Shown one piece after another: positions 7,465 through 14,740 of a stretch of DNA of 25,098 nucleotides. The DNA is from DASPJL01 sp035628645 (GTDB taxonomy: Bacteria; Bacteroidota; Bacteroidia; Cytophagales; Cyclobacteriaceae). How positions within the stretch are numbered: the stretch's first letter is position 1; each line of letters opens with the position of its first letter. The notes under the pieces are model-generated. The model saw only the letters and a program-made list of their open reading frames with translations. It was not told the origin of the DNA and did no database searches. A program made the position numbers and the translations under genes. The stretch is taken from NCBI GenBank assembly GCA_035628645.1, contig DASPJL010000056.1, positions 1-25,098 on the forward strand, written 5' to 3'.

Positions 7465-8541
7465 TTAGTTTTTTCTTTTATTGTATAATTCTTCTACAAT
7501 TTTATCTTGATTAAAGGTTGGTTGCCCTTGTCGTGAATAATAGTTAGAAAACCGTGATATTATATCCTTAATAAAAGGAGACGAAATAGTAGCTAAGGTA
7601 GTTATTTTCTCTTCAAAATCAATTGAGGTTAATTTTTGAAAATCTATGATATATCCATTGGAATTGAGATAAGGAGGAAGGTAATGAAATCGATAATTTA
7701 TATTTTTTACAAAATCTGATATTTTTCCCTTATTTACTTCACCGTTCTTATTCAAACAGCATTTCTTATAATCAAAATCTATAACGGGAGCTAATAAAAT
7801 GCTTTCTGCCTTTCTATATGGGGTTTTAGTCCCTTTCTCATCAAATTTGTAATTAAACACCATATCGCAAGCAGGAGTTAGGATAAGAAATAATTTTCCA
7901 TTAAACTCTATAATATCCCCTGTATGGTTGTTCTTTTTAATGGGCGGTTTTATATAAACTTCTGATGGATGGTAATCTTGAAAATCTCCAACAGGATTTA
8001 TATCTAAATATTCTTGAAAATGGGAAATTATATACCTAAGTAAAGTATCAGGATTGTTATGATTTATCCATATATCTAGATCAGTAGCAAGGTGGTTCCA
8101 GAAAATATGAGTTAATTTACTGTCAAGACTTCCAGATGGTCTAAGAAACCCTGTAATGCCTGTTTTATATATCGAGATTATTTCAATAAGTATATCTGAT
8201 AATTGTTCGGTTCGTAACTTCTTTTTTAATAGAGCATTTTCTTGAATATCATCGATCTGTGCTATACTCCCTGAATATATGATTATTGGTATCCTTATTT
8301 TTTGATAAACTGCTTCTACTAATTTTTTCCCTTCTAATTCGTTGGAATTGGATAGTTTAAGATCAATAATGGCAGCATCATAATTAGGAGTTTTTAATGC
8401 CTGTTCTCCTTCCTTAAAGCTTTTACAAATAGTATAAACAAAGGTATACTCGTTCTTTTTATTATGTTGTTCAATTACATCTTCATATGCTTGAATTTGT
8501 GTGTGTTCATCTTCAATAATAAGTAGGTTTATTGGTGACAT
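7465..8541 (-). CDS. Receiver-domain protein with an unrecognised C-terminal domain (system partner)
   Basis: 358 residues; the last gene of the four-gene minus-strand operon, starting 3 bases after the kinase stop. Residues 1-120 are a receiver domain: acidic pocket E10-D11 (LLIIEDE), phospho-acceptor D60 (YDAAIIDLKL), Ser90 at the usual Ser/Thr site (IPIIIYSGS) and a Lys cluster near 106-108 for the conserved Lys. The C-terminal part (about 125-358) is not a standard DNA-binding output. It contains DIIEFNGKLFLILTPACDMV, a KKCCLNKNGEV segment and an aromatic stretch NINYRFHYLPPYLNSNGY. I do not recognise its fold. Its place beside the dual-ATPase kinase strongly suggests that it receives phosphate from that kinase. 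Base composition is AT-rich like the rest of the operon. Confidence 0.8.
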   Translation of the reverse strand: MSPINLLIIEDEHTQIQAYEDVIEQHNKKNEYTFVYTICKSFKEGEQALKTPNYDAAIIDLKLSNSNELEGKKLVEAVYQKIRIPIIIYSGSIAQIDDIQENALLKKKLRTEQLSDILIEIISIYKTGITGFLRPSGSLDSKLTHIFWNHLATDLDIWINHNNPDTLLRYIISHFQEYLDINPVGDFQDYHPSEVYIKPPIKKNNHTGDIIEFNGKLFLILTPACDMVFNYKFDEKGTKTPYRKAESILLAPVIDFDYKKCCLNKNGEVNKGKISDFVKNINYRFHYLPPYLNSNGYIIDFQKLTSIDFEEKITTLATISSPFIKDIISRFSNYYSRQGQPTFNQDKIVEELYNKRKN

Positions 8542-8544
8542 AGC

Positions 8545-10761
8545 TTATCGTACTTTTATTTCAATTTTAAAAAATGCTCCCATTTCTGAATAAATAGCTT
8601 TTAACTCACCGCTGTTTCTATCGATAGCCTCTCCGGCAATTGCCAGCCCTAAACCAGTTCCGCCTCCAGTCTTGTTGCTAAATTCAGGTTCAAAAATAAC
8701 TGCACTTTCAATAAGATGTTTTTCTATTCCAGGCCCATTGTCGCGATATTCAATGATTAAAAGTTTATCATCTTCGTATACCTTAAAGCTTATTTGTTTT
8801 TGTCTGTCTTCTATAGATTGTAGCCAATAGATGCTATTATCAACTAGGTTAGTAAAAGCTATGTAAAAATCTTCTGGCCATCCGTAGCAAGCTATTTTGT
8901 CGTCACATTCTATCTTGTAGTAAATGTTCTGAAAATTCAATTCAGACAGAAAAACATCTTTGACATTATCAATAATTTTCCTGATATTAAAATCCTTTTT
9001 ACGATCTCTTCTTTTTGATGATAAAGGGTCTAGTTTTCCAAAAAGTTTTATAAAAATATTTGATTGCTCGTCAATAACAGAAAGTCTATTAACAATTTTT
9101 TCTAGTGTTTCATGGCTATGTTTTTCTATAAGTTCATTTTTCCATTCAGAGATTAAAGGAATTTGATTTTTAAAATATCCAAGAGGTTTTCTCCCTTCGT
9201 GTAGAATTACATTTACTATTTTACCAATAGTTGCCTGACCCTGATAAAGTGCAATAGCTTGTTTTAGTTCATCAGCAATTTTATTGTTCTTTTCTTCTTT
9301 CTCTAAAATTAATTTATTTATTAATTCTTTCTTTTTTTCCTCAACCCCAGCATTATCCAGCTCTTTGTTAATTTTCTCTTTTAAATCCTGAAAATTATAA
9401 AGAGCATTAATTTTTTCATTGAGGTCTCGATTATTTCGTCCAAGACCAACATTTTTTCTATAGATAAATCTTCTTTCTTCGAGCTTGAGAAGTATTTGTT
9501 TTGATATTTCTTGCAAACCCAAATATTCAGAAGTTTCTTTTATGCCATCCCTTGCGCTTTTTTCTTCAAGACCTGAATCTTCTTCAGATTGGATATGAAT
9601 GAACCCAATTATTTGATCACTTCCTATTTTTACAGAAGGGTTTTGAACCCTTTCCTTATCAAGTTCTAGCCAATCATACCCAGGATCCCCAAGAGGCCTA
9701 AGCCTAAATCCATTTCTATATACGCCTACACCATTGAAAGTATCTAATATAATTCTGGCTTCTCTTCTTCCAACATATTCTCCAGTTGTTGGATCCTTTA
9801 ATCCTCTCTCTATTAGTCCGTCAATTGAATTGGCGTCCCTATCAAACACTCTGAAATCAATCTTTACTTCACCGCAGTATGACTCATTACCTTTTCCATT
9901 CTTATTTTGGTTCAGTAATATTTTAAATTCTTTAATTTCTTCAATGGGCGATTGTTTAACTCTATTATTTTGAAATTTTAGCCTAGTTTTTCCTTCTGTT
10001 GAAACAGTACCACTTATTCTGTAGTCATAAAGTTCAAATAAAGGATATGGTTCAACAATTTCAGTAATGTTTGAATAACCTTCAAAAGGAAAATTTCCTA
10101 ATTCAAGGTGAATTTTAAAATTTTCAATATCAGCTTCGATAGCAAATTCTTTGGGGTCTACAGGAGGGATAAGTTTTTTTAGTTCAAATTTTAATTGTTG
10201 CAACTGTTTAACATTCCATTCGTTCAAATGAACTTCGCTGCCAACAATTATTATTTCTGTCCCAGAAGGTCGGTTTGTAGAAAAATTTTCTATTAATATG
10301 TCTACGTCTTGGAGATATTTCGCCCTTTGAAATTGTTCCCAAATTAAGTATAATGTTGTTAAGTCACCCTTTTCATCCACAGTTTCAAGAACTAAATCAT
10401 CACCAATAATGGAAGCGGAATATCGACCAATACCTTTCTTCCCTTGCATAGTTCTTTGCCCAGGGCTTTTTCCCCTTTCTAGCTTATCGTCAGTTGAAGG
10501 AACCATCCATTTATCAACGACTGTCTCATAAGACATTCCGTGTCCTTCGTCTTTTATTATAACTTTTATTCCTTTAGTATCATTTTTTATAAATGGAAGA
10601 AGAGATACCTTACAACTTGGAGAATCTGCATCATAAGCATTTTTTACTAGTTCCACGATTGCGGCATACTTATCTTTTATTAAGTCTCTACCAATTGTGA
10701 CAATATGACGACCAGCAGGTCTTATCTTAAAATATCCATCTTTTATCTTTGTATCTGACAT
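8545..10761 (-). CDS. Dual-GHKL protein: MORC/Hsp90-like ATPase fused to a histidine kinase
   Basis: 738 residues, soluble. The N-terminal GHKL ATPase has ELVKNAYDAD (N41 and D44 region, Mg/ATP), DEGHGMSYE at 71-79 and GKKGIGRYSA at 108-117. A middle segment to about 400 follows, like the S5-like second domain of this class, with LEEKSARDGIKETSEYLGLQ near its end. Residues about 425-505 are strongly charged and likely coiled coil. A histidine kinase module follows: H-box-like VILHEGRKPLGYFKN (H521), N-box NLVDNSIYWL (N638, N642), G1 YRDNGPGIE near 673 and G2 GGGTGLGLAIAGEAI near 700. Both nucleotide-binding sites look intact. GHKL/MORC-like ATPases are known in restriction-modification neighbourhoods, which matches the methyltransferase and vsr upstream. 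Likely role, inferred: sensing DNA state or infection and passing phosphate to the receiver protein. Confidence 0.85.
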   Translation of the reverse strand: MSDTKIKDGYFKIRPAGRHIVTIGRDLIKDKYAAIVELVKNAYDADSPSCKVSLLPFIKNDTKGIKVIIKDEGHGMSYETVVDKWMVPSTDDKLERGKSPGQRTMQGKKGIGRYSASIIGDDLVLETVDEKGDLTTLYLIWEQFQRAKYLQDVDILIENFSTNRPSGTEIIIVGSEVHLNEWNVKQLQQLKFELKKLIPPVDPKEFAIEADIENFKIHLELGNFPFEGYSNITEIVEPYPLFELYDYRISGTVSTEGKTRLKFQNNRVKQSPIEEIKEFKILLNQNKNGKGNESYCGEVKIDFRVFDRDANSIDGLIERGLKDPTTGEYVGRREARIILDTFNGVGVYRNGFRLRPLGDPGYDWLELDKERVQNPSVKIGSDQIIGFIHIQSEEDSGLEEKSARDGIKETSEYLGLQEISKQILLKLEERRFIYRKNVGLGRNNRDLNEKINALYNFQDLKEKINKELDNAGVEEKKKELINKLILEKEEKNNKIADELKQAIALYQGQATIGKIVNVILHEGRKPLGYFKNQIPLISEWKNELIEKHSHETLEKIVNRLSVIDEQSNIFIKLFGKLDPLSSKRRDRKKDFNIRKIIDNVKDVFLSELNFQNIYYKIECDDKIACYGWPEDFYIAFTNLVDNSIYWLQSIEDRQKQISFKVYEDDKLLIIEYRDNGPGIEKHLIESAVIFEPEFSNKTGGGTGLGLAIAGEAIDRNSGELKAIYSEMGAFFKIEIKVR

Positions 10762-10807
10762 AAAGAACTATCTATTTGAATTGTAAAAATAAATCAACCT
10801 TTGCTGT

Positions 10808-12058
10808 TCATAGGATCTCTTTAATTTTCATAGCAATTTCGAAAGCCATCAAAGGAGGAACTGCATTCCCAATTTGCTTAAATGCAGCCGTTCTGTTTGC
10901 CCCTTCTTTAACTCCTTCGAAATAATAATTGTCTGGAAAAGATTGAAGTCTGGCTGCCTCCCTTATCGAAATGGACCTATTCTGCTCAATATCGGGATGA
11001 ATATAATAATGACCATCTTTGGCAATATGAGCAACAACCGTTTGAGAGTGATTTAAATCCTCGGCTACAATTTTAAATCGATCAAAAAAGGATTTTCTGT
11101 TTTTATGAGTCTTTAATACTTCCGGAAGATCATTATAATTTAATCGCTCTTGGTTATCATTCCATTTTTTAACAGCAATTGAATATATTTCTTTGTCCTG
11201 ATCTGTATGAGGTCTTGCGATATGCTGAGTTACTATATCTATTCCATTCCGTATAGAATTTTGCAATAAGTAATTATTAGCAGGGATCTCATATAACATG
11301 AATTTATCCTTACCTTCGCCTGCATTTATTTTGGGCAAATCTTCAAATATATTTTTTACTTTAAAATTAGTTTGTATAACAATTGCTTCTAAATCGGGAA
11401 TGCATATTTTAGAATCCTTTTTCCATCCGATTATGATAATTCTCTTTCTTCTCTGTAAAACACCAAAATTATTTGATTCAACTTCATATAACTTCATTTC
11501 ATAGCCCTTCTCAAAAAAAAGAGATCTCATCTGGTCAATATACCTGCCGTTCTCATTCTTTGCTGATTTAAGTCCTAGAACATTTTCAAATACAAATAAT
11601 TTTGGTTTATACTTTTCCAGATACTTAGCATATTGAATAAATAGAAAATTTCTTGGATCTCCATTCATTCCATTTGCAGATCGTGCCCTTCCTACCAAAG
11701 AATAGGCTTGACATGGAGGTCCGCCAATAATCAGATCGACCTCCCTAGATTCAAGGTGTATCGAAATCTTATTAAATATTTTATCATTATTTTCTTCACC
11801 TATTGCCAAATTAATTACTTTATCCAATTCTTCTTTAGGAATATGAGAATAGAGTTTGCTACGGTTTATTTCACCTTTTAAGTATTTATGATAATATTCA
11901 ATTTGATTATTACTTTTCAAATAATGATATGACTGTCTTGTTTTTAAAGTAAAACAAGCAGCTTTATCTATTTCTACATGAGCAATAGGGGTAAATCCCG
12001 CTTTTAAAAAACCTTCGGACAAACCTCCGGCGCCCGCAAAAAGGTCAATATAATTCAC
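10808..12058 (-). CDS. dcm: DNA (cytosine-5) methyltransferase
   Basis: 416 residues with the canonical motif order: I DLFAGAGGLSEGF (5-17), II HVEID, IV GGPPCQAYS with catalytic Cys116, VI FENVLGL (157-163), VIII LQRRKRIIIIG (201-211), IX IREAARLQSFPDNYYF and X KQIGNAVPPLMAFEIA near the C-terminus. It transfers a methyl group from SAM to C5 of cytosine at a specific site. The target recognition region (about 215-340) is unfamiliar, so the recognition sequence is unknown. An insertion of about 60 residues between motifs I-II and IV (RQSYHYLKSNNQIEYYHKYL onward) is longer than in minimal enzymes. It lies 33 bases after vsr and 46 bases before the GHKL kinase, all on one strand; no conventional restriction endonuclease is adjacent. 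Confidence 0.95.
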   Translation of the reverse strand: MNYIDLFAGAGGLSEGFLKAGFTPIAHVEIDKAACFTLKTRQSYHYLKSNNQIEYYHKYLKGEINRSKLYSHIPKEELDKVINLAIGEENNDKIFNKISIHLESREVDLIIGGPPCQAYSLVGRARSANGMNGDPRNFLFIQYAKYLEKYKPKLFVFENVLGLKSAKNENGRYIDQMRSLFFEKGYEMKLYEVESNNFGVLQRRKRIIIIGWKKDSKICIPDLEAIVIQTNFKVKNIFEDLPKINAGEGKDKFMLYEIPANNYLLQNSIRNGIDIVTQHIARPHTDQDKEIYSIAVKKWNDNQERLNYNDLPEVLKTHKNRKSFFDRFKIVAEDLNHSQTVVAHIAKDGHYYIHPDIEQNRSISIREAARLQSFPDNYYFEGVKEGANRTAAFKQIGNAVPPLMAFEIAMKIKEIL

Positions 12059-12091
12059 GAATGTGAAATAAACCCTTTATTAACAAAAAAT

Positions 12092-12520
12092 CTAGACTTT
12101 GTCAATATATTTTAAAGTTTTTAAGAGAGAGCCCAACCTGTCAACTTGTATTTTCGGTTTAAGCTCACACTCCCAAATTTTTAATATCTTCCAACCATCT
12201 GCTACAAGTTTTTCTTCAGCTGTTTTATCTCTACTTATATTTGTTGATATTTTTTCTGTCCAAAACTTAGTTCTTGTTTTTGGTATTACAAAGTATCTAC
12301 ATCCTTCATGTCCATGCCAGAAACATCCATGTATAAAAATTACAGTCTTTAGCTTAGGTAAAACTATATCTGGTGTCCCTGGTAGTTTTTTATAGTTAAT
12401 TCTATATCTAAATCCTTTGCTAAAAAGAAATTTTCTGACCAAAATTTCAGGCTTTGTGTCCTTACTTTTGATTTGGCTCATGTTATAACTTCTAACTTCC
12501 GGTTCGTGTACATCTGCCAT
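12092..12520 (-). CDS. vsr: Vsr-family very short patch repair-type endonuclease
   Basis: 142 residues, the normal Vsr length. The N-terminus NMSQIKSKDTKPEILVRKFL is the family signature, followed by GTPDIVLPK (Asp51, metal binding) and FIHGCFWHGHEGC with His64, His69 and the Zn ligands Cys66, His71 and Cys74; the fourth Zn ligand is probably Cys118 (IWECELK). Classical Vsr nicks at T:G mismatches that arise when 5-methylcytosine deaminates, protecting a Dcm-modified site. It is the first gene of the operon, 33 bases upstream of the methyltransferase. In GHKL-linked systems Vsr-fold enzymes have also been proposed as the restriction nuclease. The family is certain; which of the two roles applies is open. 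Confidence 0.93.
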   Translation of the reverse strand: MADVHEPEVRSYNMSQIKSKDTKPEILVRKFLFSKGFRYRINYKKLPGTPDIVLPKLKTVIFIHGCFWHGHEGCRYFVIPKTRTKFWTEKISTNISRDKTAEEKLVADGWKILKIWECELKPKIQVDRLGSLLKTLKYIDKV

Positions 12521-12614
12521 TTTTAAATTTAAAGGATTTTAATAATTGAAAAGTGAAATACGAAAATCTTTTTAAATCATGTTTATATAATTACTGTCGT
12601 TCTTTTACCCAAAC

Positions 12615-12640
12615 AAAAAAATCCTCCCGAAGGAGGATTT
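12615..12640 (-). terminator. Intrinsic terminator with UUCG loop (downstream of the truncated DUF6266-like copy)
   Basis: A perfect 9-bp stem AAATCCTCC (12619-12627) / GGAGGATTT (12632-12640) is closed, on the minus strand, by a stable UUCG tetraloop and followed by a run of T (A-run at 12615-12621 on the plus strand). It is identical to the terminator at 13675-13701, so it was copied together with the gene tail. Confidence 0.85.
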
Positions 12641-12652
12641 AAACACCTAAAA

Positions 12653-12880
12653 CTAACAACCAATCACCCTCTCCTCACTCACCACATTCCCTGGCAAATC
12701 AGCAACCTGAACACGTATTTTATCACCAAGATAAGTAGGGTTGACAACGGTGGCTGTATATTCCCAGTCCAAACCATTGTCCAATAGGACGGCAAAGCCA
12801 CTTTCTATGATGGTTCCTTCCGGGTTGGTGATCAGAACGGATACGGATACTACTTTGAAATCGTCCACCGCACGGATAAA
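12653..12880 (-). pseudogene. Truncated copy (3' portion) of the DUF6266-like gene at 13732-14295
   Basis: The frame encodes RAVDDFKVVSVSVLITNP, then ...GTIIESGFAVLLDNG, DWEYTATVVNPTYLGDKIRV and PGNVVSEERV. It is nearly identical to the last 70 or so residues of the intact protein, with substitutions such as N-E-G for N-D-G and V-A-D for V-T-D. Homology stops abruptly at about 12880, where a different repeat (12882-12921) begins. The first ~115 residues are missing, so the protein would lack its N-terminal half. The downstream terminator is also duplicated. It is the residue of a second gene copy cut by the segment carrying the toxin-antitoxin genes. Confidence 0.8.
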
Positions 12881-12881
12881 C

Positions 12882-12921
12882 GAACTTTCGAATGGAGAAG
12901 AAATAGGTTTGATTTATATCT
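12882..12921. repeat. Dispersed repeat, copy C, at the left edge of the toxin-antitoxin segment
   Basis: GAACTTTCGAATGGA, then AATAGGTTTGATTTATATCT, matches 13545-13580 (GAACTTTCAAATGGA, then AATAGATTGCTTATATCT) as a direct repeat with a few indels. The two copies bracket the DUF433/DUF5615 pair. Confidence 0.5.
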
Positions 12922-13211
12922 TTTTGTTATCGGATGTTTTTATTATTTCGAGGATAGCATCTTCTCTTTGATCTGTACTTATGAATTCTTTAATTATTTC
13001 TTCATTTTGAAGTAAAATCTGAGCAATTGCCTTTGTAGTTAAATTGCCTGTTCTTAACAACTGAAAAATCATTTATTCTTGCAAATTCAAAAATTTCTGC
13101 ATCTGAAGAATCTTCAAGTCCCAGCTCTCTTACTTGTTTGGAGCCAGAAAAAGAGTCACCAATAAGGTTTAGAATTCTAAAGGATATATTTTGATCAAAT
13201 AAAAGCTTCAA
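12914..13211 (-). pseudogene. DUF5615 (PIN-like) toxin with internal deletion and frameshift
   Basis: The start MKLLFDQNISFRILNLIGDS, then VRELGLEDSSDAEIFEFARI is typical of DUF5615, PIN-like proteins paired with DUF433 antitoxins. After NDFSVV the frame runs into out-of-family residues and stops at 13002. In another frame the same DNA encodes LRTGNLTTKAIAQILLQNEE, then IIKEFISTDQREDAILEII, the family's usual C-terminal part, ending at 12914. The central segment (normally a T-K-D-x-D-F type acidic motif and an IWLR strand, about 20 residues) is missing at the joint near 13055. The deletion removes a predicted active-site region, so the toxin is probably dead. Its start overlaps the antitoxin stop by 4 bases. 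Confidence 0.75.
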
Positions 13212-13429
13212 GAGGCTATTCTCAATTTATGTTCTTTGTCTGTGGCATAAGCAAGGCAAGCGTTAATCGTTTCTTCGGACAATTCCGGGTAGTCTTCTAT
13301 TATTTCAGCCTTATCCATTCCATTGGCCAACCAATTTAAAACATCATAAACCGTTATTCTTGTACCCTTGATGCTGGGTTTACCAAATCTTTTATCTGCT
13401 CTTATCTCTATGTAATTCTGATAGTTCAT
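13208..13429 (-). CDS. DUF433 antitoxin
   Basis: 73 residues with the DUF433 pattern: YIEIRADKRFGKPSIKGTRI, VYDVLNWLANGMDKAEIIED and YPELSEETINACLAYATDKE. This is a compact winged-helix/HTH-like domain found as antitoxin of PIN-like DUF5615 toxins. It is translationally coupled to the toxin by a 4-base overlap. The antitoxin appears intact while the toxin is damaged, the combination expected when the toxin is lost first. It probably binds its own promoter in 13430-13500, though no clear operator was found. Family assignment is firm. Confidence 0.85.
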   Translation of the reverse strand: MNYQNYIEIRADKRFGKPSIKGTRITVYDVLNWLANGMDKAEIIEDYPELSEETINACLAYATDKEHKLRIAS

Positions 13430-13507
13430 TAGGGTAAATATACAGATTTTTTCCTTTATTCTATTCTGAATGCGCCATATCGTTTTAGATAGACGGTCCC
13501 TGTTAAC

Positions 13508-13580
13508 CCGCTGTTTCTTATTCTTTGGAGTAATAGATTGAAGTGAACTTTCAAATGGAAGGAATAGATTGCTTATATCT
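13508..13580. repeat. Dispersed repeat, copy B, at the right edge of the toxin-antitoxin segment
   Basis: This is the longest copy. Its left part (GTTTCTTAT...AGTAATAGATTGAAGTGA, ACTTTCAAATGGA) matches 2165-2220, and its right part matches 12882-12921. The remaining bases to 13674 are AT-rich, and I see no gene in them. Confidence 0.55.
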
Positions 13581-13674
13581 CAAAAAGTAAAGGTATTGTT
13601 AAAAGTAAAAGTATTAATATTGTCCAAACCAGGGGGCGATCTGCAATGAGATATTAGAATTAGAATAAATAACC

Positions 13675-13701
13675 AAAAAAAATCCTCCCGAAGGAGGATT
13701 T
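13675..13701 (-). terminator. Intrinsic terminator of the DUF6266-like gene
   Basis: Stem AAATCCTCC (13680-13688) / GGAGGATTT (13693-13701) with a UUCG loop and T-run on the minus strand, about 30 bases after the stop at 13732. Confidence 0.88.
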
Positions 13702-13731
13702 AAACACCAAAAACTAACAATCAAGACAACG

Positions 13732-14295
13732 TTATATCGTTCTCTCCTCACTCACCACATTTCCCGGCAAATCTGTTACCTGAACACGGATCTTATCACC
13801 CAGATAAGTAGGATTGGTAACGGTGGCTGTATATTCCCAGTCCATACCATTGTCGGTTAAGACGGCAAGGCCGCTTTCAATTACCGTACCGTCAGGGTTG
13901 GTGATTAAAACGGATACCGATACTACTTTGAAATCATCTACCGCACGGATAAGGATTTTATCGCCTGCCTGGCCGTTGTACGCGACGAGGTTAATGTTTC
14001 TGATTTCCGGTACCCTCAGGAAATCTGCCACGGCTACCGAGTAGGCGCTGGTGAACTTGTCGCCCATCCTGGCTTCATATTCTGCCTTTATTATTGGGTC
14101 CTGGGTTTTGCTTTTTGCATAGATTACCGCCTCGTTGAACCTATCCTTTACTGCTAATTGCTTTTCGGTAAGCTCCTCAGTTTTCTCTGTATTATAACTG
14201 AGGACGGTTTTACCCTTGAATTGCCTGAAGACCATAATGTCACCGAATTTGCCGCTTGCGCCAAATAAAGCCGGATTATTTTTAATTTTTGCCAT
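13732..14295 (-). CDS. DUF6266-like Bacteroidota protein, function unknown
   Basis: 187 residues, soluble, no signal peptide. The start MAKIKNNPALFGASGKFGDI, then MVFRQFKGKTVLSYNTEKTE and LTEKQLAVKDRFNEAVIYAK resembles the small DUF6266-type family (G.SGK.G..V.R..KGK...TEKQ...R.RF..A..YAK). A C-terminal beta-rich half follows (ILIRAVDDFKVVSVSVLITN, PDGTVIESGLAVLTDNGMDW). The family has no established function. A near-identical C-terminal half is preserved as a fragment at 12653-12880. A 39-codon open frame lies 4 bases upstream, and a strong terminator follows. Family assignment is moderate; coding is certain from the conserved duplicate. Confidence 0.75.
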   Translation of the reverse strand: MAKIKNNPALFGASGKFGDIMVFRQFKGKTVLSYNTEKTEELTEKQLAVKDRFNEAVIYAKSKTQDPIIKAEYEARMGDKFTSAYSVAVADFLRVPEIRNINLVAYNGQAGDKILIRAVDDFKVVSVSVLITNPDGTVIESGLAVLTDNGMDWEYTATVTNPTYLGDKIRVQVTDLPGNVVSEERTI

Positions 14296-14299
14296 TGTT

Positions 14300-14419
14300 T
14301 TAAGAATTTAAAAGGTTGAACATGATTATTGATCTTTTTGCAGCGTAATTAAGTCTCGCTGCTGTGACTTTCACCCCTGTTTCTCCTTGAGAACCAGTGT
14401 GTTTAATTAATGTTTTCAT
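14300..14419 (-). CDS. Possible 39-aa small protein upstream of the DUF6266-like gene
   Basis: An ATG at 14419 opens a frame reading MKTLIKHTGSQGETGVKVTA, then ARLNYAAKRSIIMFNLLNS, and stops 4 bases before the DUF6266-like start. The spacing suggests a leader peptide or a translationally coupled small gene. The composition is basic (several Lys and Arg) with no membrane segment. No family was recognised, and a frame of this length could occur by chance. A short terminator-free AT-rich region lies upstream. Confidence 0.35.
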   Translation of the reverse strand: MKTLIKHTGSQGETGVKVTAARLNYAAKRSIIMFNLLNS

Positions 14420-14572
14420 TTATTATTTATTGATGATGCAAAGGAAAAGACTGCCACCGACGCCAGTTGTCGGCGGTTAAAAAATTTTTAGAAATATTTT
14501 ATAAGTAGTTGGTAGTGAGGAGAAAAAATTTTAAGAAAGGCAAACAGTATAGATGAGATTAATAGAGTTTCC

Positions 14573-14606
14573 AACTTTTGGAGGGTTTCAAACCCCTCCA
14601 AAAGTT
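14573..14606. repeat. Perfect 13-bp-arm palindrome in a 320-base gene-free gap
   Basis: AACTTTTGGAGGG (14573-14585) and CCCTCCAAAAGTT (14594-14606) are exact reverse complements around TTTCAAAC; the adjacent TTT/AAA can extend the stem. TTTTG follows on the plus strand. It could be a bidirectional terminator or a REP-like palindrome. The rest of 14420-14740 is AT-rich, with no other feature that I can support. Confidence 0.7.
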
Positions 14607-14740
14607 TTGTCAGCAAAGTTCATAATGTCTTAACCAAACAACATCGCTTTGCAAATGTTAAATCGAGGCGTTTTAAGTTCTTTAAATAAAAATCTAAGCA
14701 TTAGTTAAAAATATTTATTTAATTGGACACAAAAATTTAT

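Noticed and set aside
12653..12868. Independent small gene of 71 aa
   Set aside because: It is the C-terminal part of the DUF6266-like protein with the N-terminal half missing and a duplicated terminator; better called a gene fragment.
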